The notes beneath the pieces were generated by a model. It ran no database searches and was not told the origin of the DNA. It saw nothing but the letters and a program-made list of their open reading frames with translations. Source: Catenovulum sediminis (GTDB taxonomy: Bacteria; Pseudomonadota; Gammaproteobacteria; Enterobacterales; Alteromonadaceae). From it: a stretch of DNA of 64,000 nt. Position numbers and translations under genes: made by a program. The number at the start of each line of letters is the position of its first letter. Positions within the stretch are counted from its first letter, which is position 1. Of the stretch, positions 51,711-60,655 are shown piece after piece. The stretch lies in NCBI RefSeq assembly GCF_040270295.1, contig NZ_JBELOE010000254.1, one strand, 5' to 3'.

Positions 51711-52342
51711 TAGAGGATCCTGCTATGTGCATCAATGAAAAATTCGCCAGACTCGTTAAGCGCGATTGCTTCTGTTTTTACAACCGCATCAATATTTAAC
51801 GGCCCGTATATGTGCGGGTATAAACCGCCTTTCGCTGGCTCCCATTTTACTGGGGAGGTTATTTTTGTTTTGTCTACCACTAATATAAGGGGTGATTGGG
51901 TATTTTTATAAAACTTATTTGCTACACGGTTTAGCTGGCTTTTAGGTGAAGCGTGAATAAACCCTTCTGCTTGCAAACTGTCTCTGATAATTTGGCCACT
52001 TATTTGGCTTGCTTGATACTCTGCTTCACTCGCTATCAAATAGATGAAAGGATCATTTAAACCAACATACATACGGCTAAAAATGTTGGCTAAAGTTTGC
52101 TGTTCGTCACCTTGATATAAATAATCTACTCTAAAGCGGCCAGTTAAACCGTTGTTTTCAAGTGTTTGTGAAATGATGCTAATTTCTGCAAGCGGCAACC
52201 AGTTGAGGTTGGTTAACCAAATAGGGGTTTCGTTAGAAAAAAAGCGGTTACCGGGGATATTAAACGGGTAAAGTTTACCCACTTTTAACTCATATTTTTG
52301 CTCGGTACAGAGTACTGAATTAACTTCTAGCTTTACGCCCAT
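51710..52342 (-). CDS. DUF952-domain protein with an extra N-terminal domain
   Basis: A 210-residue cytosolic protein. The C-terminal half (about 98-195) has the DUF952 pattern: IYLIASEAEYQA, then GFIHASPKSQLNRVANKFY, ILVVDKTKI, and KGGLYPHIYGPLN. DUF952 has a fold related to ADP-ribosyltransferases, with no known enzyme activity. The N-terminal 90 residues (from MGVKLEVNSVLC) form another small beta-rich domain that I do not identify firmly. It shares one base with the following ydgJ-like gene. Confidence 0.8.
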   Translation of the reverse strand: MGVKLEVNSVLCTEQKYELKVGKLYPFNIPGNRFFSNETPIWLTNLNWLPLAEISIISQTLENNGLTGRFRVDYLYQGDEQQTLANIFSRMYVGLNDPFIYLIASEAEYQASQISGQIIRDSLQAEGFIHASPKSQLNRVANKFYKNTQSPLILVVDKTKITSPVKWEPAKGGLYPHIYGPLNIDAVVKTEAIALNESGEFFIDAHSRIL

Positions 52343-52403
52343 TTTTACCCATTTTAGTTATATTCAAATATTTCAACTATAGTGGGGTATTTTGTCAGTT
52401 AAT

Positions 52404-53159
52404 TCAATTTGATTTTTGTGGCATGCCCAGCCGTTTACTAATACGCGCAGCCGCCTCTTTTGCTAAGTTTATCGCTGCAAGTTTGTCTTGTGTTGCATCG
52501 TTTAGGTAATTTAAATAACTGATAACCAAACACGCGGTAATTTTTTCTTCTTTGTCAAAAATCGGAAAGGCTATTTCTTCAACGCCAGATAACAGTGTAC
52601 TGGCAGTCAAGGCATAACCTTGCTCTTTTATGGCTTTAAGTTGGGCAGTAAAGCCTGCGCTGTGTTCTATTGAATCATCTACTGCATGGGCTAAAAACAC
52701 ATGCCCTGAGCTTGAATCTGTCAACGGGCGTTTGGCCCCTAAACGAACTGAAATAACTGCATCCATAGGGCCGTCTTTATGCAGCAAAACAATACTTTCA
52801 TTTTCGTAGCGGGTTGTTAAATAACAAGATTGATTAATCTGTTTACTGAGTTGGTCCATTTCCGAAGCTGCTGCGCGCGTCACGCGCTCAACCGGTGTGT
52901 TTTGACTGGCAATTTCAAATAGTTTGAGTGACAAACTATAACGGTCTGTCAGTGGATCAAACTTTAAGTATTCTCTGCCTTCTAACACAGTCACCATACG
53001 AAATATTTCTGAAACAGATTTACCTAAATTGGCTGCAATATCTTTAAGGCGCAATCCTTCGTGCTGTCTCGCTAATAACTCTATTATATCTAGCCCTTTT
53101 TCTAGCGCTGGGGCGGTGTAGCGGGCACTTTTTAGTTTGCTTTTTTCAGTATTTAACAT
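52404..53159 (-). CDS. IclR-family transcriptional regulator
   Basis: A 251-residue DNA-binding regulator. The N-terminal winged helix (about 14-78) includes ALEKGLDIIELLARQHEGLRL and KDIAANLGKSVSEIFRMVTVL. The IclR effector domain (about 92-248) has RLGAKRPLTDSSSGHVFLA and VEEIAFPIFDKEEKITACLVISY. Family members control carbon catabolic genes, often of sugar acids; the target here is unknown and no catabolic operon adjoins it. It lies 61 bp upstream of the DUF952-ydgJ pair, so it may regulate them. Confidence 0.92.
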   Translation of the reverse strand: MLNTEKSKLKSARYTAPALEKGLDIIELLARQHEGLRLKDIAANLGKSVSEIFRMVTVLEGREYLKFDPLTDRYSLSLKLFEIASQNTPVERVTRAAASEMDQLSKQINQSCYLTTRYENESIVLLHKDGPMDAVISVRLGAKRPLTDSSSGHVFLAHAVDDSIEHSAGFTAQLKAIKEQGYALTASTLLSGVEEIAFPIFDKEEKITACLVISYLNYLNDATQDKLAAINLAKEAAARISKRLGMPQKSN

Positions 53160-53393
53160 GGTGTAAACGGTTAACTCTAACTCCGAGGCATTAAATAATA
53201 CGATAAAGTCACCACGAATAATAGATAAAGGCGACCCTCTCTAACGTAAAGAAAGTGTAAATTCGTTATTTTCGACGATTTTTTGCTCACTAAACCGGTT
53301 TTTAATTAGGCTTCTTATCAAAATGTTTCAAGCAAAAACTTTGCTCAGTTTAAAAGCGCATAGTATTTGTTTTAAGCTATGCTGCTTTTTAAG

Positions 53394-53422
53394 TTGACAG
53401 CATAAGTCTGAATCTCTAGATT
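53394..53422 (+). promoter_or_regulatory. Candidate arfB promoter
   Basis: A perfect TTGACA at 53394-53399 is followed after 17 bp by TAGATT at 53417-53422 (two mismatches to TATAAT). The predicted start site, around 53429-53430, coincides with the arfB ATG and would give a leaderless mRNA. The -10 lies inside the palindrome at 53399-53434. Confidence 0.5.
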
Positions 53423-53434
53423 CAGACTTATGCT
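53399..53434. promoter_or_regulatory. Perfect 36-bp palindrome containing the arfB start codon
   Basis: Arms AGCATAAGTCTGAATCT and AGATTCAGACTTATGCT, 17 bp each, are separated by CT with no mismatch. The ATG of arfB (53430-53432) lies in the right arm. As DNA it could be an operator over the -10 region; as RNA it would bury the start codon in a hairpin. Confidence 0.8.
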
Positions 53435-53846
53435 AAAAATATCCAATAAAGTGTTGATACCTGAAAACGAAATCGAATGGCAATTTATACGTGCCAGCGG
53501 TCCGGGCGGGCAACACGTTAATAAAACTTCAACCGCGGCTCAATTGATCTTTGATATCAAAGCCTCTTCGTTGCCTGATTTTTATAAATCACGTTTATTG
53601 AATTTGGCCGATCACCGCATTACCAAAAGTGGCAAAATTATTATTAAAAGCCAAAGTACACGTAGTCAGGAAGATAATCGTTTACAGGCGCAGCAGCAGT
53701 TTGTTGAGCTGATTCAAAAAGCCACTGCGGTACAAAAAAAGCGTATCGCCACTAAACCCACGCGTGCCAGTCAAAAGCGCCGTGTTGAACATAAAAAGCA
53801 GCGTGGGGCGGTTAAAGCAATGCGCCGCAGTAAAACCGATTATTAG
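53430..53846 (+). CDS. arfB: Alternative ribosome-rescue factor ArfB (YaeJ)
   Basis: A release-factor-like peptidyl-tRNA hydrolase that frees ribosomes stalled without a stop codon. The 138 residues carry the catalytic GGQ at 26-28 (ASGPGGQHVNKTS). The basic C-terminal tail that enters the empty mRNA channel is intact (TKPTRASQKRRVEHKKQRGA, then VKAMRRSK). The N-terminus MLKISNKVLIPENEIEW aligns with E. coli YaeJ, so ATG 53430 is the right start even though no ribosome binding site precedes it and the codon lies in a perfect palindrome. The next gene follows by 8 bp. Confidence 0.95.
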   Translation: MLKISNKVLIPENEIEWQFIRASGPGGQHVNKTSTAAQLIFDIKASSLPDFYKSRLLNLADHRITKSGKIIIKSQSTRSQEDNRLQAQQQFVELIQKATAVQKKRIATKPTRASQKRRVEHKKQRGAVKAMRRSKTDY

Positions 53847-53854
53847 AGCCTTCT

Positions 53855-54406
53855 ATGCTTGCAAAACAGACACAAGCGCTTTGCCTGCGCTATTTACAGC
53901 AATTAGATAAAATGCTGTTAAAAATTAAAACAGAGCTTCAAAAATCAAGTAACCAAAGTGAACACACCATATTAGCGGCTAAATTAGCAGACGATATGTT
54001 TGCGCTGCATGTGCAGGTGCGTATTACCTGTAACTTCGCTTTGCGAGGCTGTTGCCGGTTGGCTGGACGCGAGGTGATTTATTTTGATAATCAGGATGTC
54101 AGTTTTGCCGGTTTGCAACAGCAAATCAGCCAAACCGTGGCTTATATTAAAGCATTAGAATTCGCTGAGCCTTTGCTTAGTAAACCAGCGCTGGGTGAAT
54201 TAAAGCAGGGCGAACCCATTTTGCATGACACTGCCGGGCAAAACACAGTGTCTTTGCCACAAAGTAAATTTATTCAGCAGTATATTTTGCCTAATATGTT
54301 TTTTCACTTAACTTTGTTTTATGCAATCGCGCGCAGTCGCGGCATTCATTTAAGCAAAGGTGATTTTGACGGTTATCACTTTTATCCTGAAGGTTTTTCG
54401 TTTTAG
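53855..54406 (+). CDS. DUF1993-family protein
   Basis: A 183-residue, mostly helical soluble protein. The family pattern is visible as LAAKLADDMFALHVQVRITCNFALRGCCRLAG (about 41-72), then FIQQYILPNMFFHLTLFYAIARSRGIHLSKGDFDG near the end. DUF1993 resembles DinB-like four-helix bundles; the activity is unknown. It is 8 bp after arfB and likely in the same transcript. Confidence 0.8.
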   Translation: MLAKQTQALCLRYLQQLDKMLLKIKTELQKSSNQSEHTILAAKLADDMFALHVQVRITCNFALRGCCRLAGREVIYFDNQDVSFAGLQQQISQTVAYIKALEFAEPLLSKPALGELKQGEPILHDTAGQNTVSLPQSKFIQQYILPNMFFHLTLFYAIARSRGIHLSKGDFDGYHFYPEGFSF

Positions 54407-54469
54407 CCTTGTTATCTATCGTGCTAAACTTTGGCCTGTTATTGATATCGGTTTGCAGAGATTTAATTT

Positions 54470-54715
54470 ATGGCGTTTGCCCACAGAGATCCATTACACG
54501 GCGTTAAGCTCGAAGACATTTTGCGAAAATTAGAAGCTGAAATTGGCTGGCAAGGGATGAGTGCTTGTGTTGATATTAATTGCTTTAAAAAAGATCCTAG
54601 TATTAAATCGAGTTTAAAGTTTTTACGTCGCACGCCTTGGGCGCGCGCAAAAGTCGAGCAGCTTTATATAGAAACCTTTCATAAAAACGATAGCCCGTGG
54701 GGCAGTTGGCCGTAA
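54470..54715 (+). CDS. VF530 (DUF2132) small DNA-binding protein
   Basis: An 81-residue protein matching the VF530 family throughout: DPLHGVKLEDILRKLEAEIGW, then INCFKKDPSIKSSLKFLRRTPWARAKVEQLY. Family members form a winged-helix-like dimer thought to bind DNA; the role is unknown. It ends 8 bp from the convergent yaiI gene. Confidence 0.88.
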   Translation: MAFAHRDPLHGVKLEDILRKLEAEIGWQGMSACVDINCFKKDPSIKSSLKFLRRTPWARAKVEQLYIETFHKNDSPWGSWP

Positions 54716-54723
54716 CTCGCTGT

Positions 54724-55170
54724 TTACTTGTGCTTGGCCAACCATTGATCTAATTTATCAGCAAACGCTTTTTTATCAGCTGCGTTGAGCGCCGGCGGCC
54801 CGCCAGTTTGTACACCACTTGAGCGCATGGTGTCCATAAAGTCTCTGATATTGAGTTTAGCTTTTATATTTTCTTTTGTTAGGGCTTCGCCTCTGGGCGT
54901 TAACACTAAGGCTTTTTTGCTGATAACTTCATCGGCGAGCGGAATATCGGCCGTTATAACTAAATCGCCTTCGTTGACACGTTTTACAATTTCGTCATCG
55001 GCGACATCAAAGCCGGATGAAACCTGATAAAAGCGAATATTCGGTGAAGGCGGCACTGCAATTCTATGATTGGCCAATAACGTCAGTTGCACACCGGTGC
55101 GACGCGCTGCGCGAAATAATATCTCTTTTATTGCAACCGGACATGCATCGGCGTCCACCCATATATTCAT
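54724..55170 (-). CDS. yaiI: UPF0178 family protein YaiI
   Basis: A 148-residue protein of the YaiI/YqxD family (NYN/PIN-like fold). The start MNIWVDADACPVAIKEIL at 55170 is chosen because the conserved domain begins there and AGGAAACG precedes it; an upstream in-frame ATG would add 20 unrelated residues. The acidic pocket (DADACP, about 6-11; DDEIVKRV; ITADIPLAD near 82-90) suggests a metal-dependent nuclease-like site, but no activity is established. RSSGVQTGGPP is the family C-terminal motif. It lies 14 bp downstream of alr. Confidence 0.92.
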   Translation of the reverse strand: MNIWVDADACPVAIKEILFRAARRTGVQLTLLANHRIAVPPSPNIRFYQVSSGFDVADDEIVKRVNEGDLVITADIPLADEVISKKALVLTPRGEALTKENIKAKLNIRDFMDTMRSSGVQTGGPPALNAADKKAFADKLDQWLAKHK

Positions 55171-55184
55171 TTCGTTTCCTGTTA

Positions 55185-56276
55185 TTATTGATTGATGTAA
55201 TGTTTTTCGACACGCTGCGTTATTTGACAAACCAGCTCGTACGCTATGGTATCTGAGTTTTCGGCAACCAATTCAATGGGCAAGTTTTCGCCCCACAAAG
55301 TAACTGCATCACCTACTTTATCCTGACAATCTTGCCCTAAATCTACGGTTATCATATCCATCGAGACGCGGCCCACTAAAGGTACAATGCGGCCATTGAT
55401 ATAAACCGGCGTGCCATCTTTAGCATGTCTGGGATAACCGTCACCGTAACCGATAGCCACAACACCAATATGAGTTTCAGCCTGAGTTAGCCAGCGAGCA
55501 CCATAGCCGATATAAGTACCTGCGGGTACTTTTTTGACAGAGATAAGCTTGCTTTTTAAGGTCATGACCGGTTTTAACTGATATTCATCGGCGTGCGAAT
55601 AGAGCATCGGGGATATGCCATATAACATAATACCCGGCCTAACCCAGTCAAAATGCGCTTCGGGTAAGGTTAATACGGCAGCTGAGTTAGCCATAGAGGC
55701 TTGTAACGCCTTTTGTTTAGAATGTGTGGCTAAGATCTCGTTAAAGCGTTTTAATTGGCTGTTAGTGAGCGGATTGTCTAGTTCGTCGGCACAAGCAAAA
55801 TGGCTAGATAATACGGTTTCAGAAATAGTGTAATTTAGTTTTTCTAAGCGGCTTAAGGCTTGTTCGACTTCGTGATGATAAAAACCTAAACGAGTCATAC
55901 CCGAGTCGACTTTTAACCAAAGGGGTTCACTTGGTTTTATTTGGGCTTGTTCTAGCTGAGAGAGTTGCCAATGGTTTTGCAAACAAATTGTTATTTTATG
56001 TTTTGCAATTAACGCTATGTCTTGTGTATTAAAAAAGCCTTCAAGTAATACAATGGGCTTTGTGATACCGGCATTTCTCAGTTCGATTGCCTCTTCAAGT
56101 CGCGCCACACCATACGCATTTGCTGCATTGAGCGCCGTTGCAACTTCAACAATACCGTGCCCATAACCATTTGCTTTACAAACCGCCAGTATTTTGCTGT
56201 TTGGGCAGTGTTTTATCACGACATTCAGGTTGTGGTTAAGTGCTGACAAATTAATTTCAGCAACGGCTGTTTTCAT
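55185..56276 (-). CDS. alr: Alanine racemase
   Basis: Interconverts L- and D-alanine for cell-wall synthesis, with pyridoxal phosphate. The PLP lysine is K34 in AVCKANGYGHG. The TIM barrel (about 1-230) contains LWLKVDSGMTRLGF and DWVRPGIMLYGISP; the C-terminal beta domain has the catalytic tyrosine in YIGYGARW (near residue 258) and VSMDMITVDL. The 363 residues are standard. In many gammaproteobacteria alr directly follows dnaB; here they are about 6 kb apart with a plus-strand island between them. Confidence 0.97.
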   Translation of the reverse strand: MKTAVAEINLSALNHNLNVVIKHCPNSKILAVCKANGYGHGIVEVATALNAANAYGVARLEEAIELRNAGITKPIVLLEGFFNTQDIALIAKHKITICLQNHWQLSQLEQAQIKPSEPLWLKVDSGMTRLGFYHHEVEQALSRLEKLNYTISETVLSSHFACADELDNPLTNSQLKRFNEILATHSKQKALQASMANSAAVLTLPEAHFDWVRPGIMLYGISPMLYSHADEYQLKPVMTLKSKLISVKKVPAGTYIGYGARWLTQAETHIGVVAIGYGDGYPRHAKDGTPVYINGRIVPLVGRVSMDMITVDLGQDCQDKVGDAVTLWGENLPIELVAENSDTIAYELVCQITQRVEKHYINQ

Positions 56277-56390
56277 TTCATGGTCTCTGTTCTGGGCTGC
56301 CTCTAAATGCTAACACCGGAATAAATATCCGGCAAATTTAACACCATTATAAAATGTGCTAAATACTTGAGTTGGCTGGTTATTATACAA

Positions 56391-56441
56391 TTGTCATTAA
56401 TTTGAATAAAAACCTTAACCTGGCAGTCACTTTATAGTCAC
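56391..56441 (+). promoter_or_regulatory. Candidate Pho box upstream of the nuclease gene
   Basis: CAGTCAC (56424-56430), TTTA, TAGTCAC (56435-56441) has the Pho-box form of two 7-bp direct repeats spaced by 4 AT-rich bases (consensus CTGTCAT), with two or three mismatches per unit. A further TTGTCAT at 56391-56397 lies exactly three 11-bp turns upstream of the first unit. The end is 66 bp before the start codon. Confidence 0.5.
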
Positions 56442-56507
56442 TATTTAAATCTAACTTATCCGACCAGTTATATTCCAATTATTTTAATGACTCTGGACGG
56501 GGACAAA

Positions 56508-58640
56508 ATGATTACTAAAAAATTGTTAGCTGGATTATGTGCATTCGCATTGATTCCAGTCGCGCAAGCTGCAACTGTATTTCAGGAAGACTTTTCAATT
56601 GGCTTAGACGGTCAGTTTACACCTTATAGTCAAGCCAGTGATAAAAACTGGTTTAACGATACTTTTAATGGTACCAGCACTGCTGCAATGAATGGACACA
56701 AAGGCTCCACTGATAGTGATGACTGGTTTATCTCTCCCGCAATTGATTTAACGCAGACGACAATTGATTCTGCGACTTTAACTTTTAAATCACGCGTTCG
56801 TTTTGATGGCATGAATCTAAAGGTTAAAGCATCGAGCGATTATGTTGCCGGAACCGATCCATCCACCGCAACCTGGACCGAATTAACGGCCGTTTTACCG
56901 CAAGACGGGCAGGGTTCAGATGGCTCTGATTTTGTCGAATCAGGTGACATTAGTTTAGATGCATATAAAGGCGAATCTGTTTATTTAGCGTTTCACTATA
57001 TGACGCAAGCTGACGCCGACGGCGATAATGGCGCTTGGTATATTGATGATGTTGTGGTTGATGTACAAGGCAGCAACATTGATTTACCGCTTGTAGCTGC
57101 AATGACCGCGCAAAACACAGAGCTGAAACTTGCACAAGATACTGAATTTAAAGCAACTGCTTATAGTGGTGCAGGCGCACCTTACACATTTAGCTGGGAT
57201 TTTGGAGATGGTACAACTGCAACAGGAGCCGAAGTTGAGCACGCCTATAGCTCTAATGGCGATTTTGTTGTTTCATTAACCGTTGCAGACGCGAATGCTG
57301 TGAATAGCATCACTTTGCAGCAAGGTGTGAAGGTTGAAGAAGATGTGATCGTTGAAGACGAACCGCCAACTCCTTATATTGTTAAAAGCAAAATGGATGA
57401 TTCACATATCCGTGTAGCGTCCTTTAATGTCAGTATGGAAGCTACAAACTACCCCTCAGATGATAACGCAACACCTCAATCGCAAATTTTAGTAGACGAA
57501 TTAGCGGCTGGTGATAATGCACAAATTCAAAATATTGCTGAAATTATCCAGCGTGTCAGACCCGATATTGTTTTATTAAACGAGTTTGATTATATCGCGG
57601 ATGAAAATTCGGGTGTGCAAATGTTTATCAGCCAGTATTTGAATATTGCTCAGGCAGATGATGCTCAGTCGATTGATTATCCATATTATTTCGTCGCCCC
57701 TTCAAATACCGGTGAACCCACTGCATTTGATTTAAACAATGATGGCAATTTTGATAGTTACATGAATGATGCATTTGGTTTCGGCCGTTTCCCTGGTCAT
57801 TATGGCATGGTGCTTTTGTCACGCTATCCAATTGTTGAAGAAGATGTACGCACTTTCCAAAAATTCTTATGGAAAGACATGCCGGGTAATTTAATGCCTG
57901 TCGATCCTGAAACAGGTGACAATTGGTACAACGAAGCAGAAACCAACGCATTTAGGTTATCTTCAAAATCACATTGGGACGTACCGGTGAGCATAAATGG
58001 AGAGATTGTGCATGTGCTTGCAAGCCACCCTACACCACCTACTTTTGACGGTGAAGAAGATCGCAATGGTACACGCAACCATGATGAAATCCGTTTTTGG
58101 GCAGATTATGTTGCACCAGCGCACTCTGCTTATATCTACGATGATGAAGGCGAAACAGGTGGCTTACCTACTGGCGCTCGTTTTGTGATCGCAGGTGATT
58201 TAAATGCTTCTATAGAAGGTGATGCATATCCGGGCACGATCGATTTACTTTTACGACACCCATCTATTTATAACGACTTTACCCCAGCATCTGAAGGTGG
58301 TGTCGCAAATGATTCAGACAACCGTTTAGCTGCGTATCACACGGCCTCATGGCAAATGCGTGCGGATTACGTATTACCCTCTAAATCGGGTTTGAAAGTA
58401 GAGCAGGGTAATGTCTTCTGGCCAACAGAAGATCAGGATTTATATCCATTAGTTGCATCGCGCGCAGCATCATCCGACCACAGATTAGTATGGTTAGATC
58501 TAGACGTCACAGAAACAAACGAGGTTGCTGAATCAGATGACGATGATGATTTTGTGATTGAGGGTGGTTCAGCTAATTGGCTCATCATTATCGCAGGGTT
58601 TGCTTTGGCATTTGTTCGTCAATTCAAGTCGAAAGTATAG
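56508..58640 (+). CDS. Secreted PKD-containing endonuclease/exonuclease/phosphatase with GlyGly-CTERM tail
   Basis: A 710-residue exported protein, probably an extracellular nuclease or phosphatase. The signal peptide is residues 1-21 (ending IPVAQA). A jelly-roll adhesion domain (about 22-186), a PKD domain (about 195-276, FSWDFGDGTTATG) and an endonuclease/exonuclease/phosphatase domain (about 298-675) follow; ASFNVS, LLNEFD, AGDLNAS and SSDHRLVW hold the catalytic residues. The tail EGGSANWLIIIAGFALAF then RQFKSKV looks like a GlyGly-CTERM sorting signal cut by rhombosortase. ATG 56508 is preferred because GGGGAC precedes it and the signal peptide begins there. It is 30 bp before the PhoX-like gene and has a possible Pho box. 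Confidence 0.88.
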   Translation: MITKKLLAGLCAFALIPVAQAATVFQEDFSIGLDGQFTPYSQASDKNWFNDTFNGTSTAAMNGHKGSTDSDDWFISPAIDLTQTTIDSATLTFKSRVRFDGMNLKVKASSDYVAGTDPSTATWTELTAVLPQDGQGSDGSDFVESGDISLDAYKGESVYLAFHYMTQADADGDNGAWYIDDVVVDVQGSNIDLPLVAAMTAQNTELKLAQDTEFKATAYSGAGAPYTFSWDFGDGTTATGAEVEHAYSSNGDFVVSLTVADANAVNSITLQQGVKVEEDVIVEDEPPTPYIVKSKMDDSHIRVASFNVSMEATNYPSDDNATPQSQILVDELAAGDNAQIQNIAEIIQRVRPDIVLLNEFDYIADENSGVQMFISQYLNIAQADDAQSIDYPYYFVAPSNTGEPTAFDLNNDGNFDSYMNDAFGFGRFPGHYGMVLLSRYPIVEEDVRTFQKFLWKDMPGNLMPVDPETGDNWYNEAETNAFRLSSKSHWDVPVSINGEIVHVLASHPTPPTFDGEEDRNGTRNHDEIRFWADYVAPAHSAYIYDDEGETGGLPTGARFVIAGDLNASIEGDAYPGTIDLLLRHPSIYNDFTPASEGGVANDSDNRLAAYHTASWQMRADYVLPSKSGLKVEQGNVFWPTEDQDLYPLVASRAASSDHRLVWLDLDVTETNEVAESDDDDDFVIEGGSANWLIIIAGFALAFVRQFKSKV

Positions 58641-58670
58641 GTTAGATATTTAGTTCGTACGGAGAATACA

Positions 58671-60506
58671 ATGAAAACAGATAACATATTTAAATTGAGC
58701 TTGGTTTCAGCAGCATTAGGTATCGCGTTAACGGGTTGTTCAGTTGACTTAGATTTTAACGATGATGATGACGATTCTGCACCCACTGAAAACCCAGTAA
58801 CTCAGGTTGAGTTTGCTGAAATTTCAGTACCGCTGTCTTTAGATGCGCAGCAGCAGGTGAGAGCCAGTCGCGAAGTGGTCGTTAATGGGCAAATTCAATC
58901 TATTGCTTATAACCGCATTATGGCAACTGCCTACGAAGATAAACAAACGGGTGAAATCTTTGGCTTATCCAAAGACTATATGGATGAAGTAATTACCTTT
59001 GAAGATGGCAGTGATTATATTTGTAATGGTACCAATGCCGGTGTTGGATCGGGTTTAGACTTCAATAGTATCTTGCAAAAAAATGGCACTTTATACATGG
59101 TTTCACAATTTGAGTGTCAAATTGGGTCAATCTATGTACAGGAATTAGCGCAAGATGAATACGGTCATTTGTCACCTGTTGAAGGCACATTAGAATTTGT
59201 AAGCCAAAAAGATGAATTTGGTGGTTGGGTACACTGCGCTGGTCAAACGACACCTTGGCAGTCTCATCTAGGTTCGGAAGAATATGAGCCAAGTGGTGAC
59301 TTAACGGTGGGTGACGATGGTAAAACCGGTAATTTCTATTACGATGCAATCGCGCCGTACTGGAAGGGCGACTTAACCATGGCAAGCCCATATTATTACG
59401 GTTGGACGCCAGAAGTTCAGATTAACAGTCAAGGTGAAGCTGAATATACTAAACATTACAGCATGGGCCGTATGTCACATGAGTTGGCTTACGTCATGCC
59501 GGATAACCGTACTGTTTATTTAACAGATGACGGCACTAATGTTGGTTTATATATGTTTGTTGCAGACCAGCCAACAGATTTATCTGCAGGTACTTTATAT
59601 GCTGCAAAATGGGTACAAACATCTAAAGAAAACTTTGGTGAAGCAAACTTAGAATGGATTGATTTAGGCCATGCTACCAATGATGAAATTCGCGCTGAAG
59701 TTGCGAAAAAGCCGCATTTAACCGACATTTTCGATTTTGTTGACCCAGACGAAAATGATCAGTGTGCGGATGGTTACAAATCTATTAGTACATCTGCTTA
59801 TCATGAATGTATTAAGTTAAAAGATATTAACCAAGATTCTGTTATTGATGAAAAAGACGAAAAAATTGCCTCTCGCTTAGAAACCCGCCGCTTCTCTGCA
59901 TATATGGGCGCGACAACTGAGTTTCGTAAAGAAGAAGGCATTACTTACAATGCGAAAGATAAAAAGTTATATCTGGCAATGTCTGAAGTGGCACGCGGCA
60001 TGGAAGATGGCAGTTCGAGTGAAACCGGCGGTTATAACCATATAGCAGTTGACGACAACCCGTGTGGTGTTGTGTACGAGCTAGATGTTGCGGCTGACAG
60101 CAACATGGGGTCTGATTATGTTGCACAAAACATGAAAGGTTTAGTTGCAGGTATTCCGGCAGATTATGCCGACGGTGATACGTATGCCGGTAATAGCTGT
60201 GATGTCAATTCAATTGCTTCACCTGATAATGTGGCTTATCTAGAAGATTCAAACAGCTTGATTATTGGTGAAGATACCAGTGCGCACATCAACAACATGA
60301 TTTGGTCTTATAACTTGGACAATGGCGAATTAACGCGTATTTACACTGCACCATTAGATGCTGAGACTACGTCACCGTTCTGGTACAAAGACATTAATGG
60401 TTTTGGTTATTTAACGGCTGTTGCACAGCACCCAGAAGGCCGTGAAAGCGATATGGAATCTGAAGTGGGTTATGTCGGTCCGTTTCGTTTTAACAACCAA
60501 GATTAA
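58671..60506 (+). CDS. PhoX-like (DUF839) lipoprotein phosphatase
   Basis: A 611-residue lipoprotein with lipobox LTGC (C23) and an acidic linker (DFNDDDDDS). The body shows the PhoX/DUF839 beta-propeller pattern: GGWVHCAGQTTPWQSHLGSE (about 183-202), MGRMSHELAYVMPDNRTVYLTDDGTN and RRFSAYMGATTEFRKEEGITYN. PhoX enzymes are calcium- and iron-dependent alkaline phosphatases that release phosphate from organic esters. An EF-hand-like stretch (DINQDSVIDEKDE) is visible. Here lipidation replaces the usual Tat export. It follows the nuclease gene with GGAG upstream and ends before a strong terminator. Whether it is catalytic is not proven. Confidence 0.83.
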   Translation: MKTDNIFKLSLVSAALGIALTGCSVDLDFNDDDDDSAPTENPVTQVEFAEISVPLSLDAQQQVRASREVVVNGQIQSIAYNRIMATAYEDKQTGEIFGLSKDYMDEVITFEDGSDYICNGTNAGVGSGLDFNSILQKNGTLYMVSQFECQIGSIYVQELAQDEYGHLSPVEGTLEFVSQKDEFGGWVHCAGQTTPWQSHLGSEEYEPSGDLTVGDDGKTGNFYYDAIAPYWKGDLTMASPYYYGWTPEVQINSQGEAEYTKHYSMGRMSHELAYVMPDNRTVYLTDDGTNVGLYMFVADQPTDLSAGTLYAAKWVQTSKENFGEANLEWIDLGHATNDEIRAEVAKKPHLTDIFDFVDPDENDQCADGYKSISTSAYHECIKLKDINQDSVIDEKDEKIASRLETRRFSAYMGATTEFRKEEGITYNAKDKKLYLAMSEVARGMEDGSSSETGGYNHIAVDDNPCGVVYELDVAADSNMGSDYVAQNMKGLVAGIPADYADGDTYAGNSCDVNSIASPDNVAYLEDSNSLIIGEDTSAHINNMIWSYNLDNGELTRIYTAPLDAETTSPFWYKDINGFGYLTAVAQHPEGRESDMESEVGYVGPFRFNNQD

Positions 60507-60557
60507 CAACCAAAATTAACAACAGGCTAACGAACGATTAAGTTCGTTATTTGAATA

Positions 60558-60583
60558 AAAAGAGAAGCTTCGGCTTCTCTTTT
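60558..60583 (+). terminator. Strong intrinsic terminator with UUCG tetraloop
   Basis: AAAAGAGAAGC, TTCG, GCTTCTCTTTT: an 11-bp perfect stem ending in a T tract. It closes the nuclease-PhoX transcript 52 bp after the stop; the A tract also allows termination on the minus strand. Confidence 0.9.
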
Positions 60584-60655
60584 CTGTTATTTCATCTTTT
60601 TTACATCTTCATTTTGTAAATTGATTTTTCGTATTTTTATACAGAAGTTACGCAC

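Noticed and set aside
57628..57951. Minus-strand open frames opposite the nuclease and PhoX-like genes
   Set aside because: They are antisense shadows of well-supported coding sequences, with no start signals or recognisable domains.
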